Shown: piece by piece, positions 18,222 through 27,102 of the stretch
Numbering within the stretch: the first letter of the stretch is position 1
Layout of the letters: the number at the start of each line of letters is the position of its first letter
NCBI RefSeq assembly: GCF_026314295.1
Contig: NZ_CP111108.1
Coordinates: 372,001-436,000 of the forward strand
Length of the DNA: 64,000 nucleotides
Source of the DNA: Caproicibacterium sp. BJN0003
GTDB lineage: Bacteria; Bacillota; Clostridia; Oscillospirales; Acutalibacteraceae
Direction: 5' to 3'
Program-made: the position numbers and the translations under genes
The notes under the pieces: model-generated
Databases searched by the model: none
What the model saw: only the letters and a program-made list of their open reading frames with translations
What the model was told of the DNA's origin: nothing

Positions 18222-18677
18222 ATGCAGTTAACACAAAAAGAAACAGGACTTTTAAAAGACTTAAAAGAACAGGAAAAACTTCTTACCGAAAAGTACCAAA
18301 AAGAATCTAAAAAAGCAACCGACCCGCAGCTTCAGAATTTGTTTACGCAAATTTCAAAACAAGAACAGCATCATGGAGAGCTTATTCAGGAGATTGAGAA
18401 CGGAACAGTTCCCACGGCCATTGATAGCAGTTCTCAAGGGCAGCCGACATTTACAGCTACCTATGGAATGTCTCAAAACCAAAACAAAGATGAGGACACC
18501 TTTTTGTGCACAGACGCACTTTCAGGAGAAAAATATCTCTCTCATTCTTATGACGTTTGTGTATTTGAATTCAAAGAGGAAAATGTCCGAAAAGTACTGA
18601 ATCAGATTCAGGCTGAAGAGCAGGAACACGGAAAAATGATCTACGATTACATGAATAAAAACGGCATGTATTCCTGA
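18222..18677 (+). CDS. CotF-like spore coat/ferritin-like protein
   Basis: A 151-residue, helix-rich protein resembling the CotF-type coat family. Two helical ferritin-like halves each contain an E-x-x-H pattern (KQEQHHGE near 46-53 and EEQEHGKM near 133-140), joined by a Gln/Ser/Thr-rich linker. It probably localizes to the spore or forespore surface. The start is ATG with GGAAGGTGAT upstream. A forespore-type promoter candidate precedes it and a strong terminator follows. Confidence 0.75.
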   Translation: MQLTQKETGLLKDLKEQEKLLTEKYQKESKKATDPQLQNLFTQISKQEQHHGELIQEIENGTVPTAIDSSSQGQPTFTATYGMSQNQNKDEDTFLCTDALSGEKYLSHSYDVCVFEFKEENVRKVLNQIQAEEQEHGKMIYDYMNKNGMYS

Positions 18678-18700
18678 GATCATTTTTGTGTTACAAAAAG

Positions 18701-18745
18701 GAAATCCCTCCGATGCGTTTTCATCATCGGAGGGATTTCTTTATA
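18701..18745 (+). terminator. Terminator after the coat protein gene
   Basis: A 15-bp stem (18701-18715 with 18725-18739), nine-base loop, then a T-rich tail. Confidence 0.8.
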
Positions 18746-18807
18746 AACTGATATTTGGGGCTCAATGTTTGCTTCATTTACATCATGTTTTTCGCTTTTA
18801 AATGTCT

Positions 18808-19167
18808 TTATTCGCCGCATTCGTCATGATGCTGATGTTCGTGGCAGATGCTGCCGGTCGATTTTAGCTCGCCCTTTAGGTAACGTTCCACTGCCGTTTT
18901 TGCGTCACCGGATGCGCCGGTAATCACTTCAACATTTCGCTCATTAAAAATGTCTACAGCGCCCTGACCCATGCTGCCGCTGATGATAACATTTACGCTT
19001 TTATCAGCAAGAAAGTTGGGCAGGAATCCGGGCTTGTGGCCGGGATTAGCCACTGATTCTTCTTTTACAATCTTGTCGTTTTCTACGTCATACAACAGAA
19101 AGTTGTCACAGTGTCCGAAATGTCCCGTTACATTTTTGTTGTTAGAAGCAACTGCAATTTTTGTCAT
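18808..19167 (-). CDS. NifX/NifB-type dinitrogenase iron-molybdenum cofactor domain protein
   Basis: A 119-residue protein of the small cofactor-binding fold (MTKIAVASNN start, GHFGHCDNF motif). It has a His/Cys-rich C-terminus (CHEHQHHDECGE) that may bind metal. Such stand-alone proteins occur in non-diazotrophs with MBL-fold and DUF134 partners, as here. The start at 19167 has GGAGG upstream. Third gene of the DUF134-MBL-NifX operon. The exact ligand is unknown. Confidence 0.85.
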   Translation of the reverse strand: MTKIAVASNNKNVTGHFGHCDNFLLYDVENDKIVKEESVANPGHKPGFLPNFLADKSVNVIISGSMGQGAVDIFNERNVEVITGASGDAKTAVERYLKGELKSTGSICHEHQHHDECGE

Positions 19168-19250
19168 TTTCTTTTCCTCCAAGTTAATAAATTATTCCGC
19201 CAACTGTTCGCCGACGGTATCAAACCAGTTTTAAAGAAGTTTTTGACTCT

Positions 19251-20084
19251 TTAAAAATTGATGACCAAATGGCTTCCGGCTGACAAATAACCGATCTGAT
19301 CTTCCATGATTGTCTTCAGTCGGTGGTAAGCTTCTTCCCCTGTACAGTGGCAGGTGTAATACTGCGTGCCGGTTTTTTTAAGCTCCCGTGCAAGAGTGTC
19401 CACAGCTTGGGGCGCTTCATTTTTTCCAGATCCACGGCTAAAAAGATGAAATCCGCCGATCACGACATCGGGAAAACGACCATTGTCCTCTCTAAATTGT
19501 CGGACAATGTTGAGAATTCCGCGATGGGCACATCCCGCAATCAGCAAAGCTTTTCCATTTTGCCGGATGACCAAATTTTGCTCATGGGCAAAATCGTCCG
19601 GTAAAAAAGTATCCCCAACTTTTTGATACAAATCCGCATTTCCAGAGGGGATGGGTGCTTTTTCTTGGACTTTTGAGAACAGCTCCAATTCCTCATCAAT
19701 TTTACGGGTTGCTCCGCAGAATACAAAACGTTCATTAGGCAAAAGTGTAGCATCTAGGCCAATATATGCATTGGTTCCATCGGGTCGATGAGCATAATAC
19801 GGCTCAAAGGCTCGTTCGTTTGCATATACTTTTGCCTGGCTGTTTTGCTGTAAAAAAGTTTTCAGTCCACCGCCGTGGTCATAATGCCCATGGGATAGAA
19901 TGGCAACGTCAACCCCTGAAATGCCGACCTTTAGTTTTGCAGCGTTTTCTGCGAACAGGCCGCTGGCTCCGGTGTCAAACAGTAGGTGGTGTTTTGGGGT
20001 TTCGACATACAGGCTCAGTCCGTGCTCACATCCAAAGTCTTTGGATGCCGCAGTGTTTTCAGTCAGAACTTTAATAATGATCAC
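19251..20084 (-). CDS. MBL-fold metallo-hydrolase
   Basis: A 277-residue metallo-beta-lactamase-fold hydrolase. The metal-binding HGHYDHGGG lies at about residues 65-73; further ligand candidates are His in GCAHRGI and His in the late TCHCTGEEAY segment. It resembles the subgroup sometimes annotated as dihydropterin-phosphate synthase-like. The start is GTG with GGAGG six bases upstream. It lies between DUF134 and NifX-like genes, so a role in metal-cofactor or redox handling is suggested only by context. Confidence 0.85.
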   Translation of the reverse strand: MIIIKVLTENTAASKDFGCEHGLSLYVETPKHHLLFDTGASGLFAENAAKLKVGISGVDVAILSHGHYDHGGGLKTFLQQNSQAKVYANERAFEPYYAHRPDGTNAYIGLDATLLPNERFVFCGATRKIDEELELFSKVQEKAPIPSGNADLYQKVGDTFLPDDFAHEQNLVIRQNGKALLIAGCAHRGILNIVRQFREDNGRFPDVVIGGFHLFSRGSGKNEAPQAVDTLARELKKTGTQYYTCHCTGEEAYHRLKTIMEDQIGYLSAGSHLVINF

Positions 20085-20137
20085 AATTTTCCTCCATTTC
20101 GATCAAGGCCGAAGTTAATCTGCAAAAAATTCACATC

Positions 20138-20566
20138 TTAAATGTCGGGATTGTCGGAAGATTTTGTTTCGCTACTTTCAGGCGAATGGCTTTCATTTGT
20201 ATCCATATCTTCAAAGCATTTTCCGCATCTGCATCTTGGACATCCGGCTCTTCTGCAGCCATGTTCCTGGCCGTTGCAGAGACGGTATTCACCGCCTTGA
20301 ATCAAAAGAATTTTTCCGTTTACCAGTGACTGCGCCAGTTTATTCCGTGCGCTGTCATAGATTCCCTGCACTGTAGTGCGCGAAATCTTCATCTGCGCCG
20401 CGCATTGCTCTTGGGTAAAGTTATCTAAATCGATCAGTCGGATGGTTTCATACTCGTCTACCGTCATCGTGACAATGTCGTCTTTTTGCGCACACAGATC
20501 CAGTGGGCCAAACCGGCTGTTTTCAGGGAGGCCGCAAACCCGTCTCCATTTTCTTGGCCTTGGCAT
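20138..20566 (-). CDS. DUF134 DNA-binding protein
   Basis: A 142-residue protein with a sigma-factor-like helix-turn-helix (DEYETIRLIDLDNFTQEQCA, about 37-56, then AAQMKISRTTVQ). It has a Cys-rich C-terminal segment (CRRAGCPRCRCGKC, about 104-117) suited to binding metal or Fe-S, then an acidic tail. First gene of the operon with GAGGTGA before its ATG. It probably autoregulates the operon, possibly in response to redox or metal state. Confidence 0.85.
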   Translation of the reverse strand: MPRPRKWRRVCGLPENSRFGPLDLCAQKDDIVTMTVDEYETIRLIDLDNFTQEQCAAQMKISRTTVQGIYDSARNKLAQSLVNGKILLIQGGEYRLCNGQEHGCRRAGCPRCRCGKCFEDMDTNESHSPESSETKSSDNPDI

Positions 20567-20700
20567 TATTTCACCTCGTTTCGCAACAAAACAATAAAAA
20601 ATCTTTGCATGATTTTTGCTTACTTAATTGCAGATTGATCATGGCAAGCTTCGTATTGTCTGCCTTTTATAGTTTCCAACATATGCCGCTTATAATCTTT

Positions 20701-20728
20701 ATTATAATTCATTTTAGACATATGTCAA
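20701..20728 (-). promoter_or_regulatory. SigA promoter of the DUF134-MBL-NifX operon with overlapping palindrome
   Basis: Minus-strand -35 TTGACA (20723-20728), 16-bp spacer and -10 TATAAT (20701-20706). The palindrome GACATATGTC (20717-20726) overlaps the -35, and another CATATG core lies at 20680-20685. These may be binding sites for the DUF134 protein. Confidence 0.65.
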
Positions 20729-20780
20729 TAACTGCGGCAAAAAAGTAATCAAAAAACCGATCCCAAATATTTTGTTGTTT

Positions 20781-20795
20781 TGTGAGTAAGTCACT
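20781..20795 (+). promoter_or_regulatory. Weak Crp/Fnr-like box upstream of thioredoxin
   Basis: TGTGA-GTAAG-TCACT is a near-palindrome resembling a Crp/Fnr site with a five-base instead of six-base spacer. It lies 82 bases upstream of trxA, and a Crp/Fnr gene occurs about 3 kb downstream. Speculative. Confidence 0.25.
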
Positions 20796-20876
20796 GAAAT
20801 GAATTTTTAAAAGTTGTATAAAGTTTATAGAGTAAGACAGAATAAAAATTCAGAAACATATGAAAGGAGAATTCCT

Positions 20877-21188
20877 ATGTCTGTAACTACAATTACAAAA
20901 AACAATTTTGCTGCCCAAGTACTTAATTCCGAAAAACCGGTGCTCTTGGATTTTTGGGCCAGTTGGTGCGGTCCATGCAGAATGCTTTCTCCGATTGTGG
21001 ATAAAATAGCTGATGAAAATTCTTCTATCACGGTTGGAAAAGTAAATGTGGACGAGCAGCCGGAATTGGCCCGTCAGTTTGGTGTCATGAGTATTCCAAC
21101 TCTGATTGTTTTTAAAAACGGAAAAATCACACAGCAATCAGTTGGTGTTCGTCTAAAGGGTGCCATTTTAAAAATGATTGAGGCATGA
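20877..21188 (+). CDS. trxA: Thioredoxin
   Basis: A 103-residue classical thioredoxin with the redox motif WCGPC in FWASWCGPCRM (about 27-37) and the cis-Pro segment SIPTLIVFKNG. The start at 20877 (MSVTTITK) is preceded by AAAGGAG; an upstream in-frame start would add an unlikely tail. It lies 50 bases before the CoA-disulfide reductase fusion gene and probably supplies or accepts reducing equivalents in the same thiol/sulfane-sulfur system. Confidence 0.95.
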   Translation: MSVTTITKNNFAAQVLNSEKPVLLDFWASWCGPCRMLSPIVDKIADENSSITVGKVNVDEQPELARQFGVMSIPTLIVFKNGKITQQSVGVRLKGAILKMIEA

Positions 21189-21238
21189 TGCAGAAATCTG
21201 AAATTCTTTTGATTCGTTTGATACGTTAGGAGGCAACT

Positions 21239-23698
21239 ATGAAAAAGGTCGTTATAATTGGCGGTGTAGCAGGAGGAGCAAGCTGCGCAGCTAGGCTTCG
21301 CCGGTTGGATGAAAGCGCCGAAATTGTTGTTTTGGAGCGTGGCGAATACATCTCCTATGCGAACTGCGGGTTGCCGTACTATGTTGGTGATGTAATCAAA
21401 TCCAGAAATGCACTGCTTTTACAGACCCCGCAAGCAATGAAAGAGAAGTTCCGCGTTGATGTTCGCGTAAAAAATGAAGTAATCAAAATTGACAGGGAAA
21501 AGAAAGTCGTCCAAGTTAAGCGACTGGAAGATGGAAAGACCTACGAAGAGTCTTATGATACGCTCGTGATCTCTACCGGTTCGTCTCCGGTTCGTCCTCG
21601 AATTCCCGGGATTGATTCTCCGAGGATTCAAACCTTATGGACGGTTCCGGATACAGACCGCATTCGGAAGATGATCCATGAGCAGGGGGCGCACTCAGCC
21701 GCAGTAATCGGCGGCGGATTCATCGGCTTGGAAATGGCGGAAAATCTCAGCCATGCAGGGCTTGAAGTATCCGTGATCGAAGCGGCCGATCAGGTCATGG
21801 CTCCGCTCGATTATGAAATGGCACAGCTTCTGCACGAAAATCTGCGGGAAAATTGTGTTAATTTGTATCTTGGGGACGGTGTCAGCGCATTTCACGAAGA
21901 AAAGGATGCAGTAAAGATATCCTTAAACAGTGGAAAATCGGTTACAGCTGATATGGTACTTCTTTCGATTGGCGTACGCCCGAACGGAGAACTGGCAAAA
22001 GAAGCAGGACTTGCTGTCAATGCACGCGGCGGAATTGTTGTGGATAAAATGCTTCACACTTCTGATCCTGACATTTTTGCGGTCGGTGATGTAATAGAAG
22101 TAGAGGATTTTATTTCGAAAAACCGCACCATGATTCCATTGGCAGGCCCTGCAAACAAACAAGGACGGATTGCAGCCAACAATATTGCCGGTGGGCGTGA
22201 GGAATATAACGGTACAATGGGGACGTCGGTAGCGAAAGTATTTGATCTTACGGCTGCATGCACCGGTGCAAATGAGAAAGCGCTTACAAAACAGGGAAAA
22301 GTAAAAGGGAAAGACTACGAAAGTATTCTTATTACACAGAACTCTCATGCCGGATACTATCCTGGAGCAGTGCCGATGACATTGAAGCTCATTTTCAGCA
22401 TGGATGGGGCACACATCCTTGGTGCTCAGATTGTAGGGCGGGATGGTGTCGATAAGCGAATTGATACGATTGCTGTTGCGATTCGGATGGGTGCCGGCGT
22501 GGGGGACCTTAAGCAGCTTGAACTTGCCTATGCGCCTCCGTATTCCTCTGCAAAAGATCCGGTAAATATGGCTGGTTTTGTTGCAGAAAATGTTTTGTCC
22601 GGAGTAGTATCTTTTACCCCATGGAATATTGAAAAAACGAATCCTGACGCTTTGCTGCTTGATGTGCGGGAGGATGCAGAGCTTCTTGCGTTTTCTTTAC
22701 CGCAGGCAGTGCATATCCCGCTCGGACAGCTGCGTGACCGCCTTAATGAGCTTGATCACAGCCGGGAAATCATTACTTTCTGTGCCATTGGAGTACGCTC
22801 TTATAATGCAGCTCGTATTTTGATGCAGCATGGATTCGGCAATGTAAAAGTGTATCCTGGTGGAATGCGATTTTATCAGTCCACACATCCGCAGGAAAAT
22901 TCTCCGGCGATTTGTTGTCGGCCTAATTTGTCCGAGCATATGGAAGAGAAATCACCTTCTCAGACGGATATTTCGCTGCGCATTGACTGCAGTGGAATGC
23001 AATGCCCCGGTCCTATTATGAAGGTATATGAATCCATGCAAAAAATGCGGGATGGAGAAGTGATGGAAGTATCCGCCTCCGATCCGGGATTTGTTCGTGA
23101 TATCAATGCATGGTGCCGCAGAACCGGCAATGAGCTTCTTTCAAAGGAGCAGCGCGGTTCAGAGTATGTTGCCCGCGTGATGAAAAAGAGCGGTAAACCT
23201 GCTGGGATGACTTCTGCAAAAGAAGCTCCAGAGGGGAAGACGCTGATTGTATTTTCTGGAGATTTGGATAAGGTTTTAGCCAGTTTTATTATTGCCAACG
23301 GTGCCGCTGCTATGGGACGGCCGGTTACGATGTTCTTTACTTTCTGGGGCCTGACAGCGCTTCGGAAAGAAAAGAAGCAATCTGTCAGTAAGACGATGAT
23401 GGAATCATTGTTTGGTACCATGCTGCCGCGTGGGAGCAAAAGACTGAAGCTTTCGAAGATGAATATGGGCGGACTTGGGACCGCAATGATGAAAAGAATC
23501 ATGAACGACAAAAACGTTGATTCTTTGGAAGCTCTTATCGAGAAAGCTATGAAGGCCGGTGTAAAGATCGTTGCCTGTTCAATGAGTATGGAAATTATGG
23601 GGATCAGAAAAGAAGAACTGATCGACGGGGTAGAAATCGGCGGTGTCGGGACTTATCTGGGAGATGCCGAAGAGTCCAATGTAAATCTGTTTATTTGA
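21239..23698 (+). CDS. CoA-disulfide reductase-like flavoprotein fused to rhodanese, TusA and DsrE-like domains
   Basis: An 819-residue four-domain cytoplasmic protein. Residues 1-445 are an FAD/NAD(P)H disulfide reductase with an N-terminal GGVAGG dinucleotide motif and the single active Cys in SYANCGLPYYVG (about 43), as in CoA-disulfide and NAD(P)H-sulfur reductases. A rhodanese domain (about 465-555) has active Cys in TFCAIGVRS. A TusA domain (about 580-650) has CPGP. A C-terminal DsrE/DsrF-like domain (about 665-819) has Cys in KIVACSMSM. Such fusions are linked to polysulfide, persulfide or CoA-persulfide reduction and sulfur trafficking. The start has AGGAGG upstream and thioredoxin precedes it. 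Confidence 0.9.
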   Translation: MKKVVIIGGVAGGASCAARLRRLDESAEIVVLERGEYISYANCGLPYYVGDVIKSRNALLLQTPQAMKEKFRVDVRVKNEVIKIDREKKVVQVKRLEDGKTYEESYDTLVISTGSSPVRPRIPGIDSPRIQTLWTVPDTDRIRKMIHEQGAHSAAVIGGGFIGLEMAENLSHAGLEVSVIEAADQVMAPLDYEMAQLLHENLRENCVNLYLGDGVSAFHEEKDAVKISLNSGKSVTADMVLLSIGVRPNGELAKEAGLAVNARGGIVVDKMLHTSDPDIFAVGDVIEVEDFISKNRTMIPLAGPANKQGRIAANNIAGGREEYNGTMGTSVAKVFDLTAACTGANEKALTKQGKVKGKDYESILITQNSHAGYYPGAVPMTLKLIFSMDGAHILGAQIVGRDGVDKRIDTIAVAIRMGAGVGDLKQLELAYAPPYSSAKDPVNMAGFVAENVLSGVVSFTPWNIEKTNPDALLLDVREDAELLAFSLPQAVHIPLGQLRDRLNELDHSREIITFCAIGVRSYNAARILMQHGFGNVKVYPGGMRFYQSTHPQENSPAICCRPNLSEHMEEKSPSQTDISLRIDCSGMQCPGPIMKVYESMQKMRDGEVMEVSASDPGFVRDINAWCRRTGNELLSKEQRGSEYVARVMKKSGKPAGMTSAKEAPEGKTLIVFSGDLDKVLASFIIANGAAAMGRPVTMFFTFWGLTALRKEKKQSVSKTMMESLFGTMLPRGSKRLKLSKMNMGGLGTAMMKRIMNDKNVDSLEALIEKAMKAGVKIVACSMSMEIMGIRKEELIDGVEIGGVGTYLGDAEESNVNLFI

Positions 23699-23754
23699 TT
23701 TTTTGATCATTCGTTTGTACTTTAAATAAAAAACGAATCCACATTTAGAAAATA

Positions 23755-23797
23755 AAAAATCCGCAGTTGCTTTCACGAGCAGACTGTGGATTTTTTT
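23755..23797 (+). terminator. Terminator after the CoA-disulfide reductase fusion gene
   Basis: A hairpin pairing AAATCCGCAGT and GCT with AGC and ACTGTGGATTT, followed by a run of T. Confidence 0.8.
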
Positions 23798-23843
23798 GTT
23801 TGTAATAAAATATTGACGCGTTGATGCGAAAAAGCATGCCACT

Positions 23844-24530
23844 TTATTTTTCTGTCGGAATGATGCTTCTTAGTTTTTCTTTATCTATGACTTTTACGCC
23901 GCCTCTATAGAGTTCTACAATACCTTCGCCCGCAAAATACTTCAGCATGCGGGAGACTACTTCGCGTGCAGTTCCCATATATTTGGCAATTTGTTCATGA
24001 GTCAAAGGAATTTTATCTGTATGGTTCTTGTTGCATTCATCCCATAAAAAGATGGCTAGCCGTTTGTCAATTCCCATAAACAGGATCTGTTCCATCGCCC
24101 ACATCACATCTGAAAAACGTTCCGTTGCAGTTTGGTAGGTAAAGCATTTTACATAGATATTCTTTTCTGCCATCTCGTGAAATGCAGACGAGTTCACAAG
24201 CAGCACGTCGGTATCTTCCTCGGCATCAATGAATACATCAAAAGTAATCGTATCCAGCATACAGGAAGCGGAGAGAACACAGACATTTCCGGGAAACAGG
24301 CGGAAAATCGTGACGTCACGTCCTTCTTCGGATAATAAATAAGTGCGCAGCTGCCCTTTTTTGACCAGGAGAATTCCAATACAGTCTGCATTTCCGTTAT
24401 GAACACAGGTCCCTTTCTGATAATGCATAGAAACCGTGTTTTCTAAAAAGAATTTTTTTTCGGCACCTGAAAGATGTTCCCAAAAAGAAAAGTGTTTAGA
24501 GAATAGGTCACTGTAGTTTTCTGATGTCAT
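23844..24530 (-). CDS. Crp/Fnr-family transcriptional regulator
   Basis: A 228-residue regulator with an N-terminal cyclic-nucleotide-binding-like sensor domain (about 15-140) and a C-terminal winged helix with EQIAKYMGTAREVVSRMLKY (recognition helix near 180-195). Cysteines in the sensor domain (GNVCVLSASCML) could sense redox. The N-terminal Cys cluster of oxygen-sensing Fnr is absent. The start at 24530 has GGAGA five bases upstream; upstream starts are less likely. It is convergent with the sulfur-reductase fusion gene, a possible target. Confidence 0.9.
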   Translation of the reverse strand: MTSENYSDLFSKHFSFWEHLSGAEKKFFLENTVSMHYQKGTCVHNGNADCIGILLVKKGQLRTYLLSEEGRDVTIFRLFPGNVCVLSASCMLDTITFDVFIDAEEDTDVLLVNSSAFHEMAEKNIYVKCFTYQTATERFSDVMWAMEQILFMGIDKRLAIFLWDECNKNHTDKIPLTHEQIAKYMGTAREVVSRMLKYFAGEGIVELYRGGVKVIDKEKLRSIIPTEK

Positions 24531-24850
24531 GTTTGTCTCCATTTCTATAGAAAAAGATGGCATATTTCAATCAATAATCTTTGGATAATTTGTCGCAATA
24601 TAAATTATCATATGCAGAAGAATCTAGACTGTCAAGAGTTCTATTCGTAAATATTACGAAATGTACTGTGATTTTTTTGCAGTGTCGGGACTACCTTGCC
24701 TGTAAAGCACTCACCTGCTAATATAAGTGTTAGCTGAAGGGCGAAAAAATTATCTCAAAAGTTGATTAACAAAAAAATTAGGACAACCCCTAACTTTTTT
24801 AATTAGTGAAGCGTTATATATCAATGGACGGATAAAAAGGAAGTGCTGCA
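24531..24850. other. 320-base intergenic region between Crp/Fnr and the ECF sigma gene
   Basis: AT-rich with no open frame of interest. It must contain the promoters for both divergent genes; no consensus SigA pair stands out. A weak hairpin (AAAAAAATTAGG at 24771-24782 with CCCTAACTTTTTT at 24788-24800) resembles a terminator or a leader structure 50 bases before the sigma factor gene. Confidence 0.4.
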
Positions 24851-25360
24851 GTGGAGGACGAAAATCTGATTCAGCGCATAAAGACAGGCGATGTCGATGC
24901 GATGGATCAGCTGGTTCAAAAATACTATGGGGCGGTTTATACATACTGTTACCGTAAGGTGGGAAACAAAGATGATGCCCAAGATCTAACACAGGAAACC
25001 TTTCTGCATTTCTGCCGGAATTTTGACAGTTATGCGCAAAGAGGAAAAGTGAAAAATTACTTATATACGATTGCTCACAATCTTTATGTGAGTATGATGC
25101 GGAAAAGTGTTCCGATCCGATTGGAAGAATGGGGGAAAGAAGAGTCCCATAATGATGTAGATCAATTTGAAGCAGCGGATTCTATCCGAAAGGTATTGTC
25201 CGAATTGCCGGATGAGCAGAGAGATGTCATTTTACTTCGGTTTTATCAGGATTTAAAAATCAAAGATATTGCACGGATTACAGGTTCCGGATTATCTGTC
25301 ACGAAATACAGACTCAGTCATGGCATAAAAACCATCAAAAAACTTATGAGGGGAGATTAA
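24851..25360 (+). CDS. ECF-type RNA polymerase sigma factor
   Basis: A 169-residue sigma-70 family protein with region 2 (YYGAVYTYCYRKVGNKDDAQ, about 25-44, then DLTQETFLHF) and region 4 (LPDEQRDVILLRFYQDLKIK, about 118-137). The start is GTG with GGAAG upstream. The next gene starts within two bases of its stop and encodes a membrane protein with a cytoplasmic N-terminus, then an ABC pair. The sigma factor probably controls this operon in response to envelope or peptide stress. Regions 2 and 4 are complete. Confidence 0.9.
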   Translation: MEDENLIQRIKTGDVDAMDQLVQKYYGAVYTYCYRKVGNKDDAQDLTQETFLHFCRNFDSYAQRGKVKNYLYTIAHNLYVSMMRKSVPIRLEEWGKEESHNDVDQFEAADSIRKVLSELPDEQRDVILLRFYQDLKIKDIARITGSGLSVTKYRLSHGIKTIKKLMRGD

Positions 25361-25362
25361 TT

Positions 25363-26151
25363 ATGAATCGAAACGATCAAGAAATCCGTAATTATCTGCA
25401 GCAGGATTCGGTTCCCTCGTATGACCCGGAAAAAATGCAGCAGACGGTTCGCCTTGCACGACAGGCATATTGTAATCGCATATTATCCAAACGGATTGGT
25501 TTTGGAGAGTTTATACGAATGCAGATGCATTTTATTGGGCATTGGGTATGGTTTACCCAGGCTGCACTTGTGTTTGGATTTTTGATCCTCCTTACAAAAT
25601 GTGATTTTGAGCAACCCGATTTACAGCACGTTCTGCTGCTCTTTTCGGCCGTTTCGCCCATGATTGCCCTTGTTGGTTTTCCAGAGCTTTTGAAAAGCTA
25701 TTCTCATGGGATGGAAGAAATCGAATCCTGCACCCGATTTTCTATGCGGAAACTGATGGGGGCCAGAATGCTGATCCTTGGCCTGACGGATTTGTTTTGC
25801 CTTACAGTGATTCTGGCAGTGTCCACTGCACATAGCGGCGAACTTCTTCTGAGAATGATCTTATATCTGTTTGTACCGTTTAATCTGACTTGCTGTGGGT
25901 GTCTTACCGTGCTGAGCCATGTAAAAAGCAGACAGAGCGGGTATTACTGCGGAGCAATCTGTGCTTTATGCGTCGCTGTTTTTGTCAGTCTGTCTTTTAT
26001 CAAGCGGTATTATGAAGCGGCAGCAACGGGAACTTGGGTGATTATGTTTATCCTAACACTCGTTTATCTTGCTGTAGAGGTTGTGCAGACATTTCAAAGT
26101 TTTAATCGCTTTTACGCAAAAGAAGAAGCGATTTCGGTAACTTGGCAATAA
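25363..26151 (+). CDS. Membrane protein, possible anti-sigma factor
   Basis: A 262-residue protein. The first 60 residues are hydrophilic and could bind the sigma factor. Five or six transmembrane segments follow (about 63-82, 87-107, 130-150, 160-185, 192-212, 218-240). No zinc anti-sigma motif (HxxxCxxC) is visible. Its position directly after the ECF sigma gene suggests an anti-sigma or sensor role. This is inference; I recognise no family. Confidence 0.65.
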   Translation: MNRNDQEIRNYLQQDSVPSYDPEKMQQTVRLARQAYCNRILSKRIGFGEFIRMQMHFIGHWVWFTQAALVFGFLILLTKCDFEQPDLQHVLLLFSAVSPMIALVGFPELLKSYSHGMEEIESCTRFSMRKLMGARMLILGLTDLFCLTVILAVSTAHSGELLLRMILYLFVPFNLTCCGCLTVLSHVKSRQSGYYCGAICALCVAVFVSLSFIKRYYEAAATGTWVIMFILTLVYLAVEVVQTFQSFNRFYAKEEAISVTWQ

Positions 26152-26170
26152 ATTTATGGAGGAAGCAAAA

Positions 26171-27052
26171 ATGGAACTAACATTTAGAAATCTAACGAAA
26201 AAGTACAAAGATAAAACAGCGGTAGATGCGCTTTGTGTTACGCTGACACCTGGAATCTATGGGCTTCTTGGCGCGAACGGTGCCGGTAAAACCACATTGA
26301 TGCGCATGGTCTGCGGTATTTTGAATCCGACTTCCGGGAAAGTCTTGTTTGACGGGAAAGATGCACTTCGTATGGGCGAAAATTACCGCGATCTATTGGG
26401 GTATCTTCCGCAGCATTTCGGGTATTATCCTGTTTTTACCGCATTGGACTATTTGCTATATATTGCAGCCTTAAAGGGACTGAGTGCAGGCGCCGCAAAA
26501 GTGAGAGCAAATGAACTTTTGGAACTCGTATCGCTTCAAACGGTAGCTAAAAAGAAAATAAAAACGTTTTCCGGCGGGATGAAGCGGCGCCTCGGCATTG
26601 CACAAGCACTTTTAAACGATCCTAAAATACTGGTGCTTGATGAACCGACGGCTGGACTCGATCCCAAAGAGCGTGTCCGTTTTCGTAATTTAATTTCTGA
26701 TATTTCCAAAGATAAAATTGTAATCCTGTCGACCCATATTGTATCGGATGTAGAGTATATCGCGGATACCATTCTGATGATGAAAGACGGAAAACTCATT
26801 CATCAAGGCAAACCGAGTGAAATTACCGCCTCTATCAACGGATATGTTTGGGAGTGTCAGGTTGACCCGATGCAGGCAGAAATGCTCAACAGTGAATATA
26901 CGATTTCCAACCTGAAGCACGAAGGCAATGTGGACATGCTCCGGATTGTTTCTGAACATAAGCCAACCGAAAATGCGGTGCAAACAGAGCCTACATTGGA
27001 AGATTTATATCTTTTCTATTTTTCAGAAGAAGTCTGTCATGAAAAAAATTGA
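26171..27052 (+). CDS. ABC transporter ATP-binding protein
   Basis: A 293-residue ATPase. Walker A is GANGAGKTT, the signature is FSGGMKRRLG and Walker B is ILVLDEPTAGLD. The C-terminal extension of about 80 residues is common in ABC-2 type exporters. The ATG at 26171 (MELTFRNLTK) has GGAGG upstream and is preferred to the ATG five codons earlier. Third gene in the sigma factor operon; its partner permease follows. Confidence 0.9.
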   Translation: MELTFRNLTKKYKDKTAVDALCVTLTPGIYGLLGANGAGKTTLMRMVCGILNPTSGKVLFDGKDALRMGENYRDLLGYLPQHFGYYPVFTALDYLLYIAALKGLSAGAAKVRANELLELVSLQTVAKKKIKTFSGGMKRRLGIAQALLNDPKILVLDEPTAGLDPKERVRFRNLISDISKDKIVILSTHIVSDVEYIADTILMMKDGKLIHQGKPSEITASINGYVWECQVDPMQAEMLNSEYTISNLKHEGNVDMLRIVSEHKPTENAVQTEPTLEDLYLFYFSEEVCHEKN

Positions 27053-27102
27053 AATCGACGAATGAAAGCAAAACCCTTAAAAGAAAAAATAAAGGAGAGA
27101 TT

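Noticed and set aside
22960-23511. 183-codon antisense frame in the sulfur reductase gene
   Set aside because: Shadow frame; the sense frame has four recognisable domains.
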